NCBI RefSeq assembly: GCF_001294205.1
Contig: NZ_LAQT01000007.1
Location: 124,001-188,000 of the forward strand
Length of the DNA stretch: 64,000 nucleotides
Direction: 5' to 3'
DNA from: Amantichitinum ursilacus
GTDB taxonomy: Bacteria > Pseudomonadota > Gammaproteobacteria > Burkholderiales > Chitinibacteraceae
This document shows, piece by piece, positions 44,054-52,814 of this stretch. The position numbers and the translations under genes are program-made. The notes beneath the pieces are model-generated. The model saw nothing but the letters and a program-made list of their open reading frames with translations, was not told where the DNA came from and made no database searches. The first letter of the stretch is position 1. Each line of letters starts with the position of its first letter.

Positions 44054-44826
44054 TGAGCCTGGCGCTGGCGACCAAGCTGCTGGCCGGCCCGTTGGTAATC
44101 GGCCTGGCCAGCCTGGCCGGCAAACGCTGGGGGCCCAATGTAGCCGGTCTGATCGGCGGATTGCCGCTGGTGGCGGGCTGCGTCACTCTCGCGCTATGGA
44201 TGGCGTTTGGCCAGGACTACGCACTGGCGACGGCACGCTCGGCCCCGTCGGGCTTGTGGGCCAACGCGGTGTATATGCTGGCGCTGGGTTATTCATTTGG
44301 CCGCTTGGGCTGGCGCGGCAGTTTGCTGTGCGGCTGGATCGTTTATCTGGCGGTGGCGATTACGCTGGCCGTCACCGGGCTCGCACAAAATCAATGGGTC
44401 TGTATCGGCGCACTGGGCGCATTGGCCCTGGCGATCAAACTGCTGCCACAGCCCAGCGGCATGCCGCATGCCGTGCATATGCCACACTCCGAACTGGCCG
44501 TCCGCATGGCCGTGGCCTTTGTGCTGGTGGTAGGGCTGAGCAGCCTGTCGCAAACGTTGGGTAAATCGCTGACCGGCGTGTTGTCGGGCGGGCCGGTTGC
44601 CGCGACGGTGATCCCAGCCTTTACCATGGCCAGCGGCGATCGCAATGCCTTGCTGTTTCAATTGCGAGGGTTTTTAACCGGGCTGATCGGTTTTGGACTG
44701 TGCTTTCTGGCGCTGCCGGTGCTGGCCGCCAGCATGGGCGGTTGGGCCGCTTTGCCCGCGGGGCTGATCGCCATGGGTGCCAGCATGCTGTTAACCACCA
44801 TTTCTCGTCGACGAGCGCGCGCCTGA
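44053..44826 (+). CDS. Multi-spanning membrane protein of unknown function
   Basis: 257 residues with about seven or eight hydrophobic segments (first: [20 protein letters not shown]; last: [19 protein letters not shown]), ending in the basic tail SRRRARA. I do not recognise a named transporter family. The start overlaps the mutL stop (TAATG) and the stop overlaps the miaA start (TGATG), so translation of all three is coupled. This tight packing suggests a long-standing place in the operon, but gives no direct clue to function. Confidence 0.8.
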   Translation: MSLALATKLLAGPLVIGLASLAGKRWGPNVAGLIGGLPLVAGCVTLALWMAFGQDYALATARSAPSGLWANAVYMLALGYSFGRLGWRGSLLCGWIVYLAVAITLAVTGLAQNQWVCIGALGALALAIKLLPQPSGMPHAVHMPHSELAVRMAVAFVLVVGLSSLSQTLGKSLTGVLSGGPVAATVIPAFTMASGDRNALLFQLRGFLTGLIGFGLCFLALPVLAASMGGWAALPAGLIAMGASMLLTTISRRRARA

Positions 44827-45761
44827 TGTCGCAACTGCCTTCCGCCATTTTCTTGATGGGCCCCACCGCCAGTGGCAAGACCGCGTCGGCAATCGAACTG
44901 GTCAGCAGCGGGCTGCCCGTGGAGTTGATCTCGGTTGATTCGGCGCTGGTGTTCCGCGATATGGACGTCGGCACCGCCAAGCCCACGCCAGAAGAACTGG
45001 CGCGCGCGCCGCACCATCTGATCGATATCATTTCGCCCGAAGCCAGCTATTCAGCGGCACGCTTTCGCGACGATGCGCTGGCTTTGATGGCCGACATCAC
45101 GGCGCGCGGCAAAGTACCGGTGCTGGTGGGCGGCACCATGCTGTATTTCAATACGCTGCAACACGGCATGCACGATCTGCCACAAGCCGATGCGGCATTG
45201 CGCCTGCAGCTGGAAGCCGACGCCGCCGCACACGGTTGGCCCGCCATGCACGCACGCCTGGCGCAGCTTGATCCGATCACGGCGGCGCGGCTGGAGCCTG
45301 GCGATAGCCAACGCATCGGCCGCGCGCTGGAAGTGTGTATGCTCAGCGGCCAGCCGATGTCGACGCTACTGGCCGCGCCCGCTGCCGCCCCGCTGCCCTA
45401 CCGGCTGCTCAAACTGGGCCTGGTGCCGAGTGATCGCAGCGTATTGCACGCGCGTATCAACCAACGCTTTAGTCAGATGCTGGACGACGGTTTGCTGGAT
45501 GAAGTGAGCGATCTGCGCCGGCATTACCAGTTATCGCTGGAACTGCCGTCGATGCGCTGCGTGGGCTATCGCCAGGCGTGGGAATATCTGGATGGCTTGT
45601 TTGATCTGCAGACGCTGGAAGACAAAGGCACCGCAGCCACCCGGCAACTGGCCAAGCGCCAGCTAACGTGGCTGCGCGGTATGGATGATGTCACGCCACT
45701 GGATTGCGTGGACCAGCGCGTGGTGGCCGAGGTGGCCCGGGCGGTCAAAAGCTGGCTGTGA
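44826..45761 (+). CDS. miaA: tRNA dimethylallyltransferase
   Basis: 311 residues. It adds the isopentenyl group to A37 of tRNAs that read UNN codons. The P-loop is [17 protein letters not shown] near the N-terminus; [21 protein letters not shown] contains the catalytic Asp, and [16 protein letters not shown] the C-terminal signature. It starts at ATG 44826, overlapping the previous gene. The usual downstream gene hfq is not present; instead a repeat array begins two bases after the stop. Confidence 0.96.
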   Translation: MSQLPSAIFLMGPTASGKTASAIELVSSGLPVELISVDSALVFRDMDVGTAKPTPEELARAPHHLIDIISPEASYSAARFRDDALALMADITARGKVPVLVGGTMLYFNTLQHGMHDLPQADAALRLQLEADAAAHGWPAMHARLAQLDPITAARLEPGDSQRIGRALEVCMLSGQPMSTLLAAPAAAPLPYRLLKLGLVPSDRSVLHARINQRFSQMLDDGLLDEVSDLRRHYQLSLELPSMRCVGYRQAWEYLDGLFDLQTLEDKGTAATRQLAKRQLTWLRGMDDVTPLDCVDQRVVAEVARAVKSWL

Positions 45762-45763
45762 GC

Positions 45764-46008
45764 ATAGGGTGGGTCCAGACCCACCAACCAAAGTGGCAAC
45801 CAAGCCCACCAGCGTGTGCGTTCTCGTAAATGGCTTTGAATGGTGGGTCCAGACCCACCAACCAAAGTTGCAACCAAGCCCACCAGCGTGTGCGTTCTCG
45901 TAAATGGCTTTGAATGGTGGGTCCAGACCCACCAACCAAAGTGGCAACCAAGCCCACCAGTGTATGCGTTCTCGTAAATGGCTTTGAATGGTGGGTCCAG
46001 ACCCACCC
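45764..46008. repeat. REPIN-like element, copy 6, amplified as three 74-bp tandem units
   Basis: Four copies of GGTGGGTC-CA-GACCCACC begin at 45768, 45842, 45916 and 45990, exactly 74 bases apart. The three spacers are almost identical (AACCAAAGT, CAACCAAGCCCACCAG, TGCGTTCTCGTAAATGGC). The left end has the usual ATAG; the right end lacks CTAT. The array starts two bases behind the miaA stop and runs to the rpsT terminator. Confidence 0.92.
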
Positions 46009-46028
46009 GATGCGTTTGCAACGGGCGT

Positions 46029-46056
46029 AAAAAAACCCGCCGGAGCGGGTTTTTTT
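46029..46056. terminator. Bidirectional terminator between miaA and rpsT
   Basis: Stem ACCCGC (46035-46040)/GCGGGT (46045-46050), loop CGGA, flanked by an A-run and a T-run of six or more. It lies 23 bases beyond the rpsT stop on the minus strand and also ends plus-strand transcription through the repeat array. Confidence 0.93.
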
Positions 46057-46078
46057 GTGAAGCTTCCAGCTACAACAA

Positions 46079-46345
46079 TCAGGCAGCCATGGCCTTGATT
46101 GCAGCAGACAGACGGCTCTTATGACGAGCTGCCTTGTTCTTGTGGAAGATCTTCTTGTCGGCGAGGCTGTCAATCGTGCTTACCGAAGCCTGGTAAACGA
46201 TTTGAGCAGCGGCCTTGTCGCCAGCTTCAACAGCCTTCAGCACCTTTTTGACCGCAGTGCGGAATGCCGAACGCTGACTAGCATTATGTTGACGGGCCAC
46301 TTCGGCCTGACGCGCACGCTTGCGGGCTTGGGCGCTGTTTGCCAT
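46079..46345 (-). CDS. rpsT: 30S ribosomal protein S20
   Basis: 88 residues, highly basic, binds 16S rRNA early in small-subunit assembly. The family N-terminus [18 protein letters not shown] and the middle and end ([36 protein letters not shown]) match S20 throughout. The start is ATG with a ribosome site (AGGAG) close upstream. It is monocistronic and diverges from murJ, the usual rpsT neighbour in many betaproteobacteria. Confidence 0.98.
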   Translation of the reverse strand: MANSAQARKRARQAEVARQHNASQRSAFRTAVKKVLKAVEAGDKAAAQIVYQASVSTIDSLADKKIFHKNKAARHKSRLSAAIKAMAA

Positions 46346-46518
46346 GTGTTCTAACTCCTGACGATATCTTTGGTTACCCGAAACTGCTACAGCAACGGGC
46401 TGAGGCCAATTCGGAAACCGCCGATTCTAGCGGAGCTGGCAGCGCAATGCAACTTCTCTGTTGCGCCCCACATTCGATATGATGCGTGCTTCGTCTCGAA
46501 CGCCCCTCCCAAGTGTCT

Positions 46519-48057
46519 ATGAATCTGCTCAAATCGTTGGCCACCACCAGTTCCATGACGCTGGCCTCGCGCGTGCTTGGCTTTGCACGCGACGCCATCG
46601 TGGCGCGCATGTTTGGCGCCACCATGGCCACCGACGCCTTTAATGTGGCGTTCAAGCTGCCCAATCTGCTGCGGCGTATTTTTGCCGAAGGCGCATTTTC
46701 GCAAGCCTTTGTGCCCATCCTCGCCGAATACAAAAACACGCAAGGCGAGGAAGCCACGCGCATTTTCGTCTCGTATATCGCCGGTCTGCTGACCATGGTG
46801 CTGGCCGTGGTCACCGTGCTGGGCATCATCGGCGCGCCCATCGTGCTGTGGATTACCGCGCCTGGTTTTGCCAATACGCCCGAACGCTTTGATCTGACCG
46901 TGCAGCTGCTGCGCATTACCTTTCCGTATATTTTTCTGATCTCGCTGGCGTCATTGGCCGGCGGCATTCTCAACACGTGGAACCGCTTTTCGGTGCCCGC
47001 GTTTGCGCCCACGCTGCTCAACGTGTCGCAGATCTTTTTCGCGCTGGTGATTGCGCCGCATTTTGCGCAGCCGATTGTGGCGCTGGCCTGGGGCGTCATC
47101 GCGGGCGGCATACTGCAACTGGGTTATCAACTGCCGCATCTGAAGAAAATCGGCATGCTGGTGCTGCCGCGTTTGCAGTTTAAAGACGCCGGCGTCTGGC
47201 GCGTGTTGCGGCAAATGGGCCCCGCTATTTTCAGCGTGTCGGTGGGGCAGATTTCGCTGCTGATCAACACCATTTTTGCCTCGTGGCTACGCCCCGGTTC
47301 GATTTCGTGGATGTATTACGCCGATCGCTTGATGGAATTTCCTACCGGCGTGTTGGGCGTGGCGCTGGGCACTATCCTGCTGCCGTCGCTGGCCAAGGCG
47401 CACGCCAGCAAAAGTCCGGAAGAATATTCGCGCCTGCTGGATTGGGGTTTGCGGCTGTGCATGCTGCTGGCGCTGCCGTCGGCCGTCGCCTTGGCGGTGA
47501 TCTCGGGACCGTTGGTGTCGTCGCTGTTCCAGTATCAGAAATTTGGCGCGTTCGATGCCTGGATGACCCAGCAAGCGCTGATCGCCTATGCGGTGGGCTT
47601 GATCGGTCTGATCATGGTCAAGATCCTGGCGCCCGGCTTCTATGCGCGGCAGGACATCAAAACGCCGGTCAAGATGGCGGTGATTACGCTGGTGTTTACC
47701 CAGCTGATGAACCTGGCCTTTATCTGGAAACTGCAACACGCTGGCCTGGCCCTGGCAATCGGTCTGGGCGCATGTTGCAACGCCAGCCTGCTGTACTGGC
47801 AATTGCGCCGCAAAAACATCTTTACGCCGCAGCCGGGCTGGGCGCTGTTCATGCTCAAGCTGGTGATGGGTGTGGTGGTGATGGCCGCGGTTCTGGGCGC
47901 GGTGATGTGGCTGATGCCCGCGTGGGATACCGGCTTGATGCCGATCCGGATTGCGCGACTGGGCGTGCTGGTTGCGGCGGGGTTGCTGGCGTATTTCGGC
48001 ACGCTGGGCGCGCTGGGTTTCCGTCCAGGCCAGTTTAGCCGCAGCGCCGTGCAGTAA
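46519..48057 (+). CDS. murJ: Lipid II flippase MurJ
   Basis: 512 residues with about 14 membrane helices of the MATE-like MOP superfamily. It carries lipid II across the inner membrane for peptidoglycan assembly. Family features are the N-terminal [19 protein letters not shown] with the conserved Arg, [20 protein letters not shown], and the cavity arginines in [21 protein letters not shown]. Start ATG at 46519 gives [14 protein letters not shown], a standard MurJ start. A strong terminator follows the gene. Confidence 0.96.
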   Translation: MNLLKSLATTSSMTLASRVLGFARDAIVARMFGATMATDAFNVAFKLPNLLRRIFAEGAFSQAFVPILAEYKNTQGEEATRIFVSYIAGLLTMVLAVVTVLGIIGAPIVLWITAPGFANTPERFDLTVQLLRITFPYIFLISLASLAGGILNTWNRFSVPAFAPTLLNVSQIFFALVIAPHFAQPIVALAWGVIAGGILQLGYQLPHLKKIGMLVLPRLQFKDAGVWRVLRQMGPAIFSVSVGQISLLINTIFASWLRPGSISWMYYADRLMEFPTGVLGVALGTILLPSLAKAHASKSPEEYSRLLDWGLRLCMLLALPSAVALAVISGPLVSSLFQYQKFGAFDAWMTQQALIAYAVGLIGLIMVKILAPGFYARQDIKTPVKMAVITLVFTQLMNLAFIWKLQHAGLALAIGLGACCNASLLYWQLRRKNIFTPQPGWALFMLKLVMGVVVMAAVLGAVMWLMPAWDTGLMPIRIARLGVLVAAGLLAYFGTLGALGFRPGQFSRSAVQ

Positions 48058-48072
48058 ACGCCGCCGGCTTAT

Positions 48073-48108
48073 AAAAAAGGGCGCGTCAGCCACGACGCGC
48101 CCTTTTTT
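48073..48108. terminator. Bidirectional rho-independent terminator after murJ
   Basis: Long stem GGGCGCGTC/GACGCGCCC with six flanking A-T pairs and a six-base loop (AGCCAC). It separates the convergent murJ and sugar-binding-protein genes. Confidence 0.95.
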
Positions 48109-48129
48109 TAATGCGATAAACCCAGCGGT

Positions 48130-49380
48130 TTATTTGGTCAGCGCCGCGGCGGCGATCTTCTCGGCGGCCACTTGTGGCGTCATCGTATCGTCGTTCCAGA
48201 ACTGGCCTGCCACGTCATAAATCGCGCCTTCCACCGCAGGCGAAATCGCCATATCGTGCGCCCAGCTCGGCACCAGCGTGCCTTTGGCGGCGGCGGCTTT
48301 AAAGTCTTCGGCCGACTTCTTGCCGCACTCGTCAAACTTGCTCAGATCCATGCCCTGACGCGCCGGGATCGAGCCTTTGTACAGATTAAACGTCTCCTGA
48401 AATTCGGGGCTCATCAGCAAGCCCGCCAGGTCGCGTTGGCCTTTGGCCGCGTCTTTGTCTTTCAGCTTGAAGAACGCAAACGAATCGACGTTAAACGTAT
48501 ACGCACCGGCGCTGCCCGGCGCAGCCACGCACAAATAATCCACGCCCGCGCGCTTGCCCGCCACGCTGAATTCGCCCTTGGCCCAGTCCCCCATAAACTG
48601 CATCGCGGCTTTGCCATTGATGACCATCGCGGTGGCCAGATTCCAGTCGCGGCCCGCGTTGGCCTTGTCGGTGTAGCTCTTCACTTTGCGATAGGTTTCC
48701 AGCACTTTGATCATGGTCGGGCCTTTCAGCGCGGACTGGTCCAGTTTCACAAAGGCTTTCTTGTAGAAGTCCGCGCCGCCCACGCCCAAAGCCACCGTTT
48801 CCAGCAACTCGGCTTCTTGCCAGGACTGGCCGCCAATCGCCACCGGCTGGATGCCCGCTTTCTGCAGCGCGTCGGCCGTTTTGAAGAATTCATCCCATGT
48901 GGTGGGCGCTTTGGCGTTGACCTTTTTGAGCGCGTCGGCGTTAATCCACAGCCAGTTAACGCGGTGCACGTTTACCGGCGCGGCCACGTACTGGCCTTTG
49001 TACTTCATCACATTGGCCACCACCGGCGGCAGCACTTTGTCCCATCCGTCTTTTTTGGCGACGTCGTCAATCGACACCAGCACGCCCTGATCGCCCCACT
49101 CCTGAATAGCCGGGCCTTTCAGTTGCGCGGCGGCAGGCGGGTTGCCCGAGACCACACGTGTCTTCAAAGCCGTCATCGCGTTTTCGCCCGCGCCCCCGGC
49201 GACGGCAAAGTCTTTCCAGTGGTCGCCCTTGCCTTCCAGCATCTTCTTCAGCTCGCCTGCGGCTTTGGCTTCGCCGCCCGAGGTCCAGTAATGCAGCACT
49301 TCGACATCTGCGGCCTGCACGGCCGTTGCACCCAGGCTACACACGGCCAGTGCGCACAGGGTTGATTTGAGATTTGCCAT
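48130..49380 (-). CDS. ABC transporter sugar-binding protein
   Basis: 416 residues of the SBP_bac_1 (MalE-like) family. Signal peptide to VQAADVE (about 24), then VLHYWTSGGEAKAAGELKK, WDEFFKTADALQKAGIQPVA and AAMQFMGDWAKGEF. The sequence is close in style to glucose/mannose binding proteins of betaproteobacteria and pseudomonads. No permease or ATPase gene follows; murJ converges from the other side, so it is an orphan here. It diverges from the LacI-family gene, and a palindrome matching that regulator's type lies between them. Confidence 0.9.
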   Translation of the reverse strand: MANLKSTLCALAVCSLGATAVQAADVEVLHYWTSGGEAKAAGELKKMLEGKGDHWKDFAVAGGAGENAMTALKTRVVSGNPPAAAQLKGPAIQEWGDQGVLVSIDDVAKKDGWDKVLPPVVANVMKYKGQYVAAPVNVHRVNWLWINADALKKVNAKAPTTWDEFFKTADALQKAGIQPVAIGGQSWQEAELLETVALGVGGADFYKKAFVKLDQSALKGPTMIKVLETYRKVKSYTDKANAGRDWNLATAMVINGKAAMQFMGDWAKGEFSVAGKRAGVDYLCVAAPGSAGAYTFNVDSFAFFKLKDKDAAKGQRDLAGLLMSPEFQETFNLYKGSIPARQGMDLSKFDECGKKSAEDFKAAAAKGTLVPSWAHDMAISPAVEGAIYDVAGQFWNDDTMTPQVAAEKIAAAALTK

Positions 49381-49495
49381 GACTTGCGACTCCGGTCTGC
49401 GTGGCGCGCACGCAATGTGGACAGTGGGCGCGCAACATCAAAAGAATTGCGTTGCGCCTTTATGTTGTCAGAAATTTTCGACTACATTGATACGG

Positions 49496-49511
49496 ATGTT
49501 AACGTTAACAG
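49496..49511. promoter_or_regulatory. GntR/LacI-type operator palindrome
   Basis: TGTTAACGTTAACA (49497-49510) is a perfect palindrome in the divergent gap between the binding-protein gene and the LacI-family gene. With the preceding A it gives ATGTTA-N4-TAACA, close to the ATGTTA-N4-TAACAT operator of E. coli GntR/IdnR, to which the regulator at 49627 is similar. Confidence 0.7.
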
Positions 49512-49626
49512 CCACCCACGCATCAATAAATGAATAACCTGATGCGCGCACGCCCAGCGGCGGCGCGGTTGCTGTTTTGCGGTATGCTTGCCGCGCTGTT
49601 TAACCTGAATGAAATAGAACCATCGC

Positions 49627-50649
49627 ATGCCCAGAAAACCCAAAGAACGCGCCTCGCGCGCCGCTACCCTGCACGATGTGGCCGCGCAGGTGGGCGTTAG
49701 CGCCATTACCGTGTCGCGCGCGCTCAATACGCCCGAGCGCGTGTCCGAAGCCGTGCGCGAGCGCATCCTGGCCGCGGTCGATGCGCTGGGCTATGTGCCT
49801 AATCGTTCGGCGCGCACGCTGGTGTCGTCACGTTCGCAAACCGTGGTGGTGCTGATTCCGTCGCTTTCCAACACCGTGTTTATCGATACCCTGGCGGGCA
49901 TCAATGACGTGCTCGACCCGCACCACTACCAAATCCTGATTGGCAACACCGGCTACGACGACGCGCGCGAAGAACGTTTGCTGCGCACCTATCTATCGCA
50001 TGCGCCGGACGGCATCTTGCTGACCGGCCTGCGCCAGAGCGACGGCATGCGCACGTGGCTGGATAAATTGCATATTCCGGTGGTGCACATGATGGGGCTG
50101 GACCCGCAGGCCCAGCGTTATTGCGTCGGCTTTTCGCAGCAAGCAGCCGGCGCGGCGTTAACGCAACATCTGTTGCAACGCGGTTATCGCAATGTGGCGT
50201 TTTTTGGCGCGCGGCTGGATGAGCGGGTAATGCAACGGGCGGCCGGATATCGCCAGGCCTTGCAGGAAGCGGGCATTTATCGGGAAGACCTGGAATGGCT
50301 AACGCCCGAACATTCCGGCATAGGCTTGGGCGCCAGCATGATTGCCAAGGCGCTGCAACAACGCCCCGAGATCGATGCCGTGTTTTGCTGTAACGACGAT
50401 CTGGCGCTGGGCGTGCTGACGTATTGCCAGCGCAACGGAATAGCCGTGCCGCAGCGGTTGGCAGTGGCCGGCTTTAATGATCTGGATGGCGCAGCCTGGG
50501 CCACGCCGACGCTAACCACCATCCGCACACCGCGTTACGACATCGGCCACGCCGCAGCGAGCATGTTGCTGGATTTGATGTCCGGCAACACGCCGGCCGA
50601 GCCCATGCAGGATCTGAGCTTTACCTTGCAGGCACGCGAAAGCACCTGA
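49627..50649 (+). CDS. LacI-family repressor, GntR-like
   Basis: 340 residues. N-terminal LacI helix-turn-helix and hinge: TLHDVAAQVGVSAITVSRAL, YVPNRSARTLVSSRS. The effector domain (about 75-335) shows VVVLIPSLSNTVFIDTLAGI, YDDAREERLLRTYL, GILLTGLRQSDGMR and FCCNDDLALGVL. The N-terminal half resembles the E. coli gluconate repressor GntR rather than LacI. No gluconate genes are in the window, so the effector is uncertain; it may control the divergent sugar-binding-protein gene and itself. Start ATG at 49627. Confidence 0.9.
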   Translation: MPRKPKERASRAATLHDVAAQVGVSAITVSRALNTPERVSEAVRERILAAVDALGYVPNRSARTLVSSRSQTVVVLIPSLSNTVFIDTLAGINDVLDPHHYQILIGNTGYDDAREERLLRTYLSHAPDGILLTGLRQSDGMRTWLDKLHIPVVHMMGLDPQAQRYCVGFSQQAAGAALTQHLLQRGYRNVAFFGARLDERVMQRAAGYRQALQEAGIYREDLEWLTPEHSGIGLGASMIAKALQQRPEIDAVFCCNDDLALGVLTYCQRNGIAVPQRLAVAGFNDLDGAAWATPTLTTIRTPRYDIGHAAASMLLDLMSGNTPAEPMQDLSFTLQAREST

Positions 50650-50667
50650 GCGCCTGCAGCCCGCGCC

Positions 50668-52443
50668 TTAGCCAAAGAACCAGCGGGCGCTTTGGTAAAA
50701 CACAAAGCACAACACCCACGCCAGCCCCAGCGACCACACCACCGATCCCGCCGCAAACCAGTTGCTTCTGGATTCTTTGCGCACGGTAGCGATGGTGGCC
50801 ACGCACGGCACGTAGATCAGCGTAAACAACATGAACGACAGCGCGGCCAGATGGTCCATGCTGCCGGCCAGGTGCTGCGCCAGCGCTGCGCCTTCAGTGC
50901 CGGTAATTACGGCCAACGCGCCCAGCACCACTTCTTTGGCGACAAAGCCAAACACCAGCGCCACCGCCATTTCGGACTGGATGCCTATCGGCGTCAGTAC
51001 CGGCGCCATGGCGCGCGCCAGCATTTCGGCAAAGCTGTTGTGCTGATCCGGGTAATGCGTGAGAAACCACACCAACACCACGCCCGCCACAATCATGGTC
51101 GACGCCATACGCAGAAACGAGCGGCATTCGCCCCACCCGCGCGCAAACATCTGCCGCCACAACGGCAAGCGATACGGCGGCAGTTCCAGCGCAAACGGCT
51201 CGCTGCAGATCTGCCGACCGCGCAACAGCCACGCGGTGCCCAGCGCCACCAGCAGACTGACCAGATACAGGCCCGTCAACACCCATGGCGCCTGGCTTTG
51301 CGTAAACAGCGCGGCGGTTAAAAACAGAAAAATCTGCAGCCGCGCCGAACACAACGCAAACGGGATCGTCAGCATGGTCAGCCGCCGTCCACGCGGATCA
51401 CGAATTACGCGCGTGCCCATCAGCGCGGGCACATTGCAGCCAAAGCCCATCATCAGCATGACAAAACCGCGCCCATCCAGCCCGACGCGGCTCATCAGGC
51501 CATCCATCATGAACGCGGCGCGGGCGAAGTAGCCGGAGTCTTCAATGACCGCCATCAACATAAAAAACAGCAGAATCAGCGGTGCAAATGACAGCACGGT
51601 ACTGACGCCGTCATACACGCCGTCCAGCAAAATGCCCTGCAGCAGCGCAGGCGCATGGGCCAACAGCGGTTGCAACGCCGCGCCGCGAAACCAGCTGAAC
51701 AGGTCACCAATGCCATCCTGCAGCGGGGTACCCAAGGCAAAGGTCAGCTGGAATAGCGCAAACATGGTCAGCACAAACAGCGGCAAGCCCGCAGCCGGAT
51801 GCAGAATCCAGTGATCGATGCGCGCGGTGGGGCCCGCGGCCAGTGTGGGCGGATGTTGCACGTGGCGTTTCCATAGCGCGACTTCTTGCGCGTGCCAATC
51901 GGCGGCCGGCGCGGCGCGGCTCAGATCCAGCGTGTGCGGATCGGGCTGCTGCAGCATCCGGCCCATGGCCGTGCGCAGTTCGGCCACGCCCTCGCCCAGC
52001 CGCGCCGACACGGCCAGCACCGGACAACCCAGCTCGGCCGCCAGCCCGGCGGTATCGATGCGGATGCCGGCCTGGCGCGCCTCATCGCTCATATTCAGCA
52101 CCACCAGCAAGGGAGCGCCCAGCGCCTTGAGCTGCAGCACCAACGCCAGTTGCCGCGCCAGTTGGCAGGCGTTGAGCACCACCACCAGCGCCTGCAACGG
52201 GGTGGCCGCCAGAAACTGCTGCGCCACGCGTTCGTCTTCTGCGCCGCCGCTCAGGTCATAAATACCGGGCAGATCGACGATGCGCGCCATCTGCGACCCC
52301 AACAGCACGCGTTGCGTGGCCAGTTCCACCGTCAGCCCCGGCCAGTTGGCCACGCGCGCATTGCCGCCGGTCAAACGATTAAACAAGGTGGATTTGCCGG
52401 TATTGGGCATGCCCACCAGTGCGATATGGCGTGCGCTGCTCAT
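50668..52443 (-). CDS. feoB: Ferrous iron transporter FeoB
   Basis: 591 residues. The N-terminal G domain has G1 GMPNTGKST, G3 DLPGIYDLSG and G4-like NMSD. It is followed by a helical region and a polytopic membrane domain with the Gate motifs (FMMDGLMSRVGLDGRGFV, GFGCNVPALM) repeated as YVPCVATIA. It moves Fe2+ across the inner membrane. It is shorter than the 750-residue E. coli protein, mainly in loops and at the C-terminal end. It overlaps feoA by four bases (ATGA). No feoC is seen. Confidence 0.95.
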   Translation of the reverse strand: MSSARHIALVGMPNTGKSTLFNRLTGGNARVANWPGLTVELATQRVLLGSQMARIVDLPGIYDLSGGAEDERVAQQFLAATPLQALVVVLNACQLARQLALVLQLKALGAPLLVVLNMSDEARQAGIRIDTAGLAAELGCPVLAVSARLGEGVAELRTAMGRMLQQPDPHTLDLSRAAPAADWHAQEVALWKRHVQHPPTLAAGPTARIDHWILHPAAGLPLFVLTMFALFQLTFALGTPLQDGIGDLFSWFRGAALQPLLAHAPALLQGILLDGVYDGVSTVLSFAPLILLFFMLMAVIEDSGYFARAAFMMDGLMSRVGLDGRGFVMLMMGFGCNVPALMGTRVIRDPRGRRLTMLTIPFALCSARLQIFLFLTAALFTQSQAPWVLTGLYLVSLLVALGTAWLLRGRQICSEPFALELPPYRLPLWRQMFARGWGECRSFLRMASTMIVAGVVLVWFLTHYPDQHNSFAEMLARAMAPVLTPIGIQSEMAVALVFGFVAKEVVLGALAVITGTEGAALAQHLAGSMDHLAALSFMLFTLIYVPCVATIATVRKESRSNWFAAGSVVWSLGLAWVLCFVFYQSARWFFG

Positions 52444-52679
52444 GCGGCCACCTCGGCGCTCACCGTGATAAACGCGGCGTGAATACGGCGCAACATCAGC
52501 TCGGTATGGCTATCTACGCGGATCTGCAACGGCCCACGCCAACTGGCGCGGCGCAAGACGGTCACCTGGCAACCACGGCGCAAGCCCATGGCCGCAAGAC
52601 GGCGGGTTAAATCAACAGGGGTGGCCAGATCAAGCACCGTGGCGGACTGGTGCAGTGGCAAGGCAAGCAGGGTAGACAT
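52440..52679 (-). CDS. feoA: Ferrous iron transport protein A
   Basis: 79-residue SH3-like protein that assists FeoB. It contains LAAMGLRRGCQVTVLRRASW and the late LRIHA-type segment LMLRRIHAAFITV, typical of FeoA. It is first in feoAB and is coupled to feoB by an ATGA overlap. A Fur-like box lies about 14 bases upstream of the start codon, so iron repression is likely. Confidence 0.93.
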   Translation of the reverse strand: MSTLLALPLHQSATVLDLATPVDLTRRLAAMGLRRGCQVTVLRRASWRGPLQIRVDSHTELMLRRIHAAFITVSAEVAA

Positions 52680-52692
52680 GGCGTCTCACAGA

Positions 52693-52707
52693 CAAGAATA
52701 ATTCTCA
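52693..52707 (-). promoter_or_regulatory. Fur-like box upstream of feoAB
   Basis: On the minus strand the sequence is TGAGAATTATTCTTG, matching the 7-1-7 Fur consensus TGATAAT-N-ATTATCA at 11 of 15 positions. Its core AGAAT-A-ATTCT is palindromic. A second AGAA/TTCT half-pattern lies beside it (52702-52718). The position just ahead of feoA fits iron-dependent repression. Confidence 0.7.
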
Positions 52708-52756
52708 ATGTCGAGAATGATGCGAGCCGTGAGCGCCCTGGACTTTGATGTCGATC

Positions 52757-52784
52757 AATGCCCGGACAAGGTAGTCCGGGCGTT
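52757..52784 (-). terminator. Hairpin downstream of purD
   Basis: Perfect stem GCCCGGAC (52760-52767)/GTCCGGGC (52774-52781), extended by AT pairs, loop AAGGTA. It lies 31 bases past the purD stop. The T-run is weak on the minus strand, so it may end transcription only partly. Confidence 0.55.
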
Positions 52785-52814
52785 GTTACTACTATCGATA
52801 AACGGTGTTACTGC

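Noticed and set aside
48172-49365. 397-codon open frame on the plus strand
   Set aside because: It is antisense to the sugar-binding protein gene, which has a signal peptide and family motifs.
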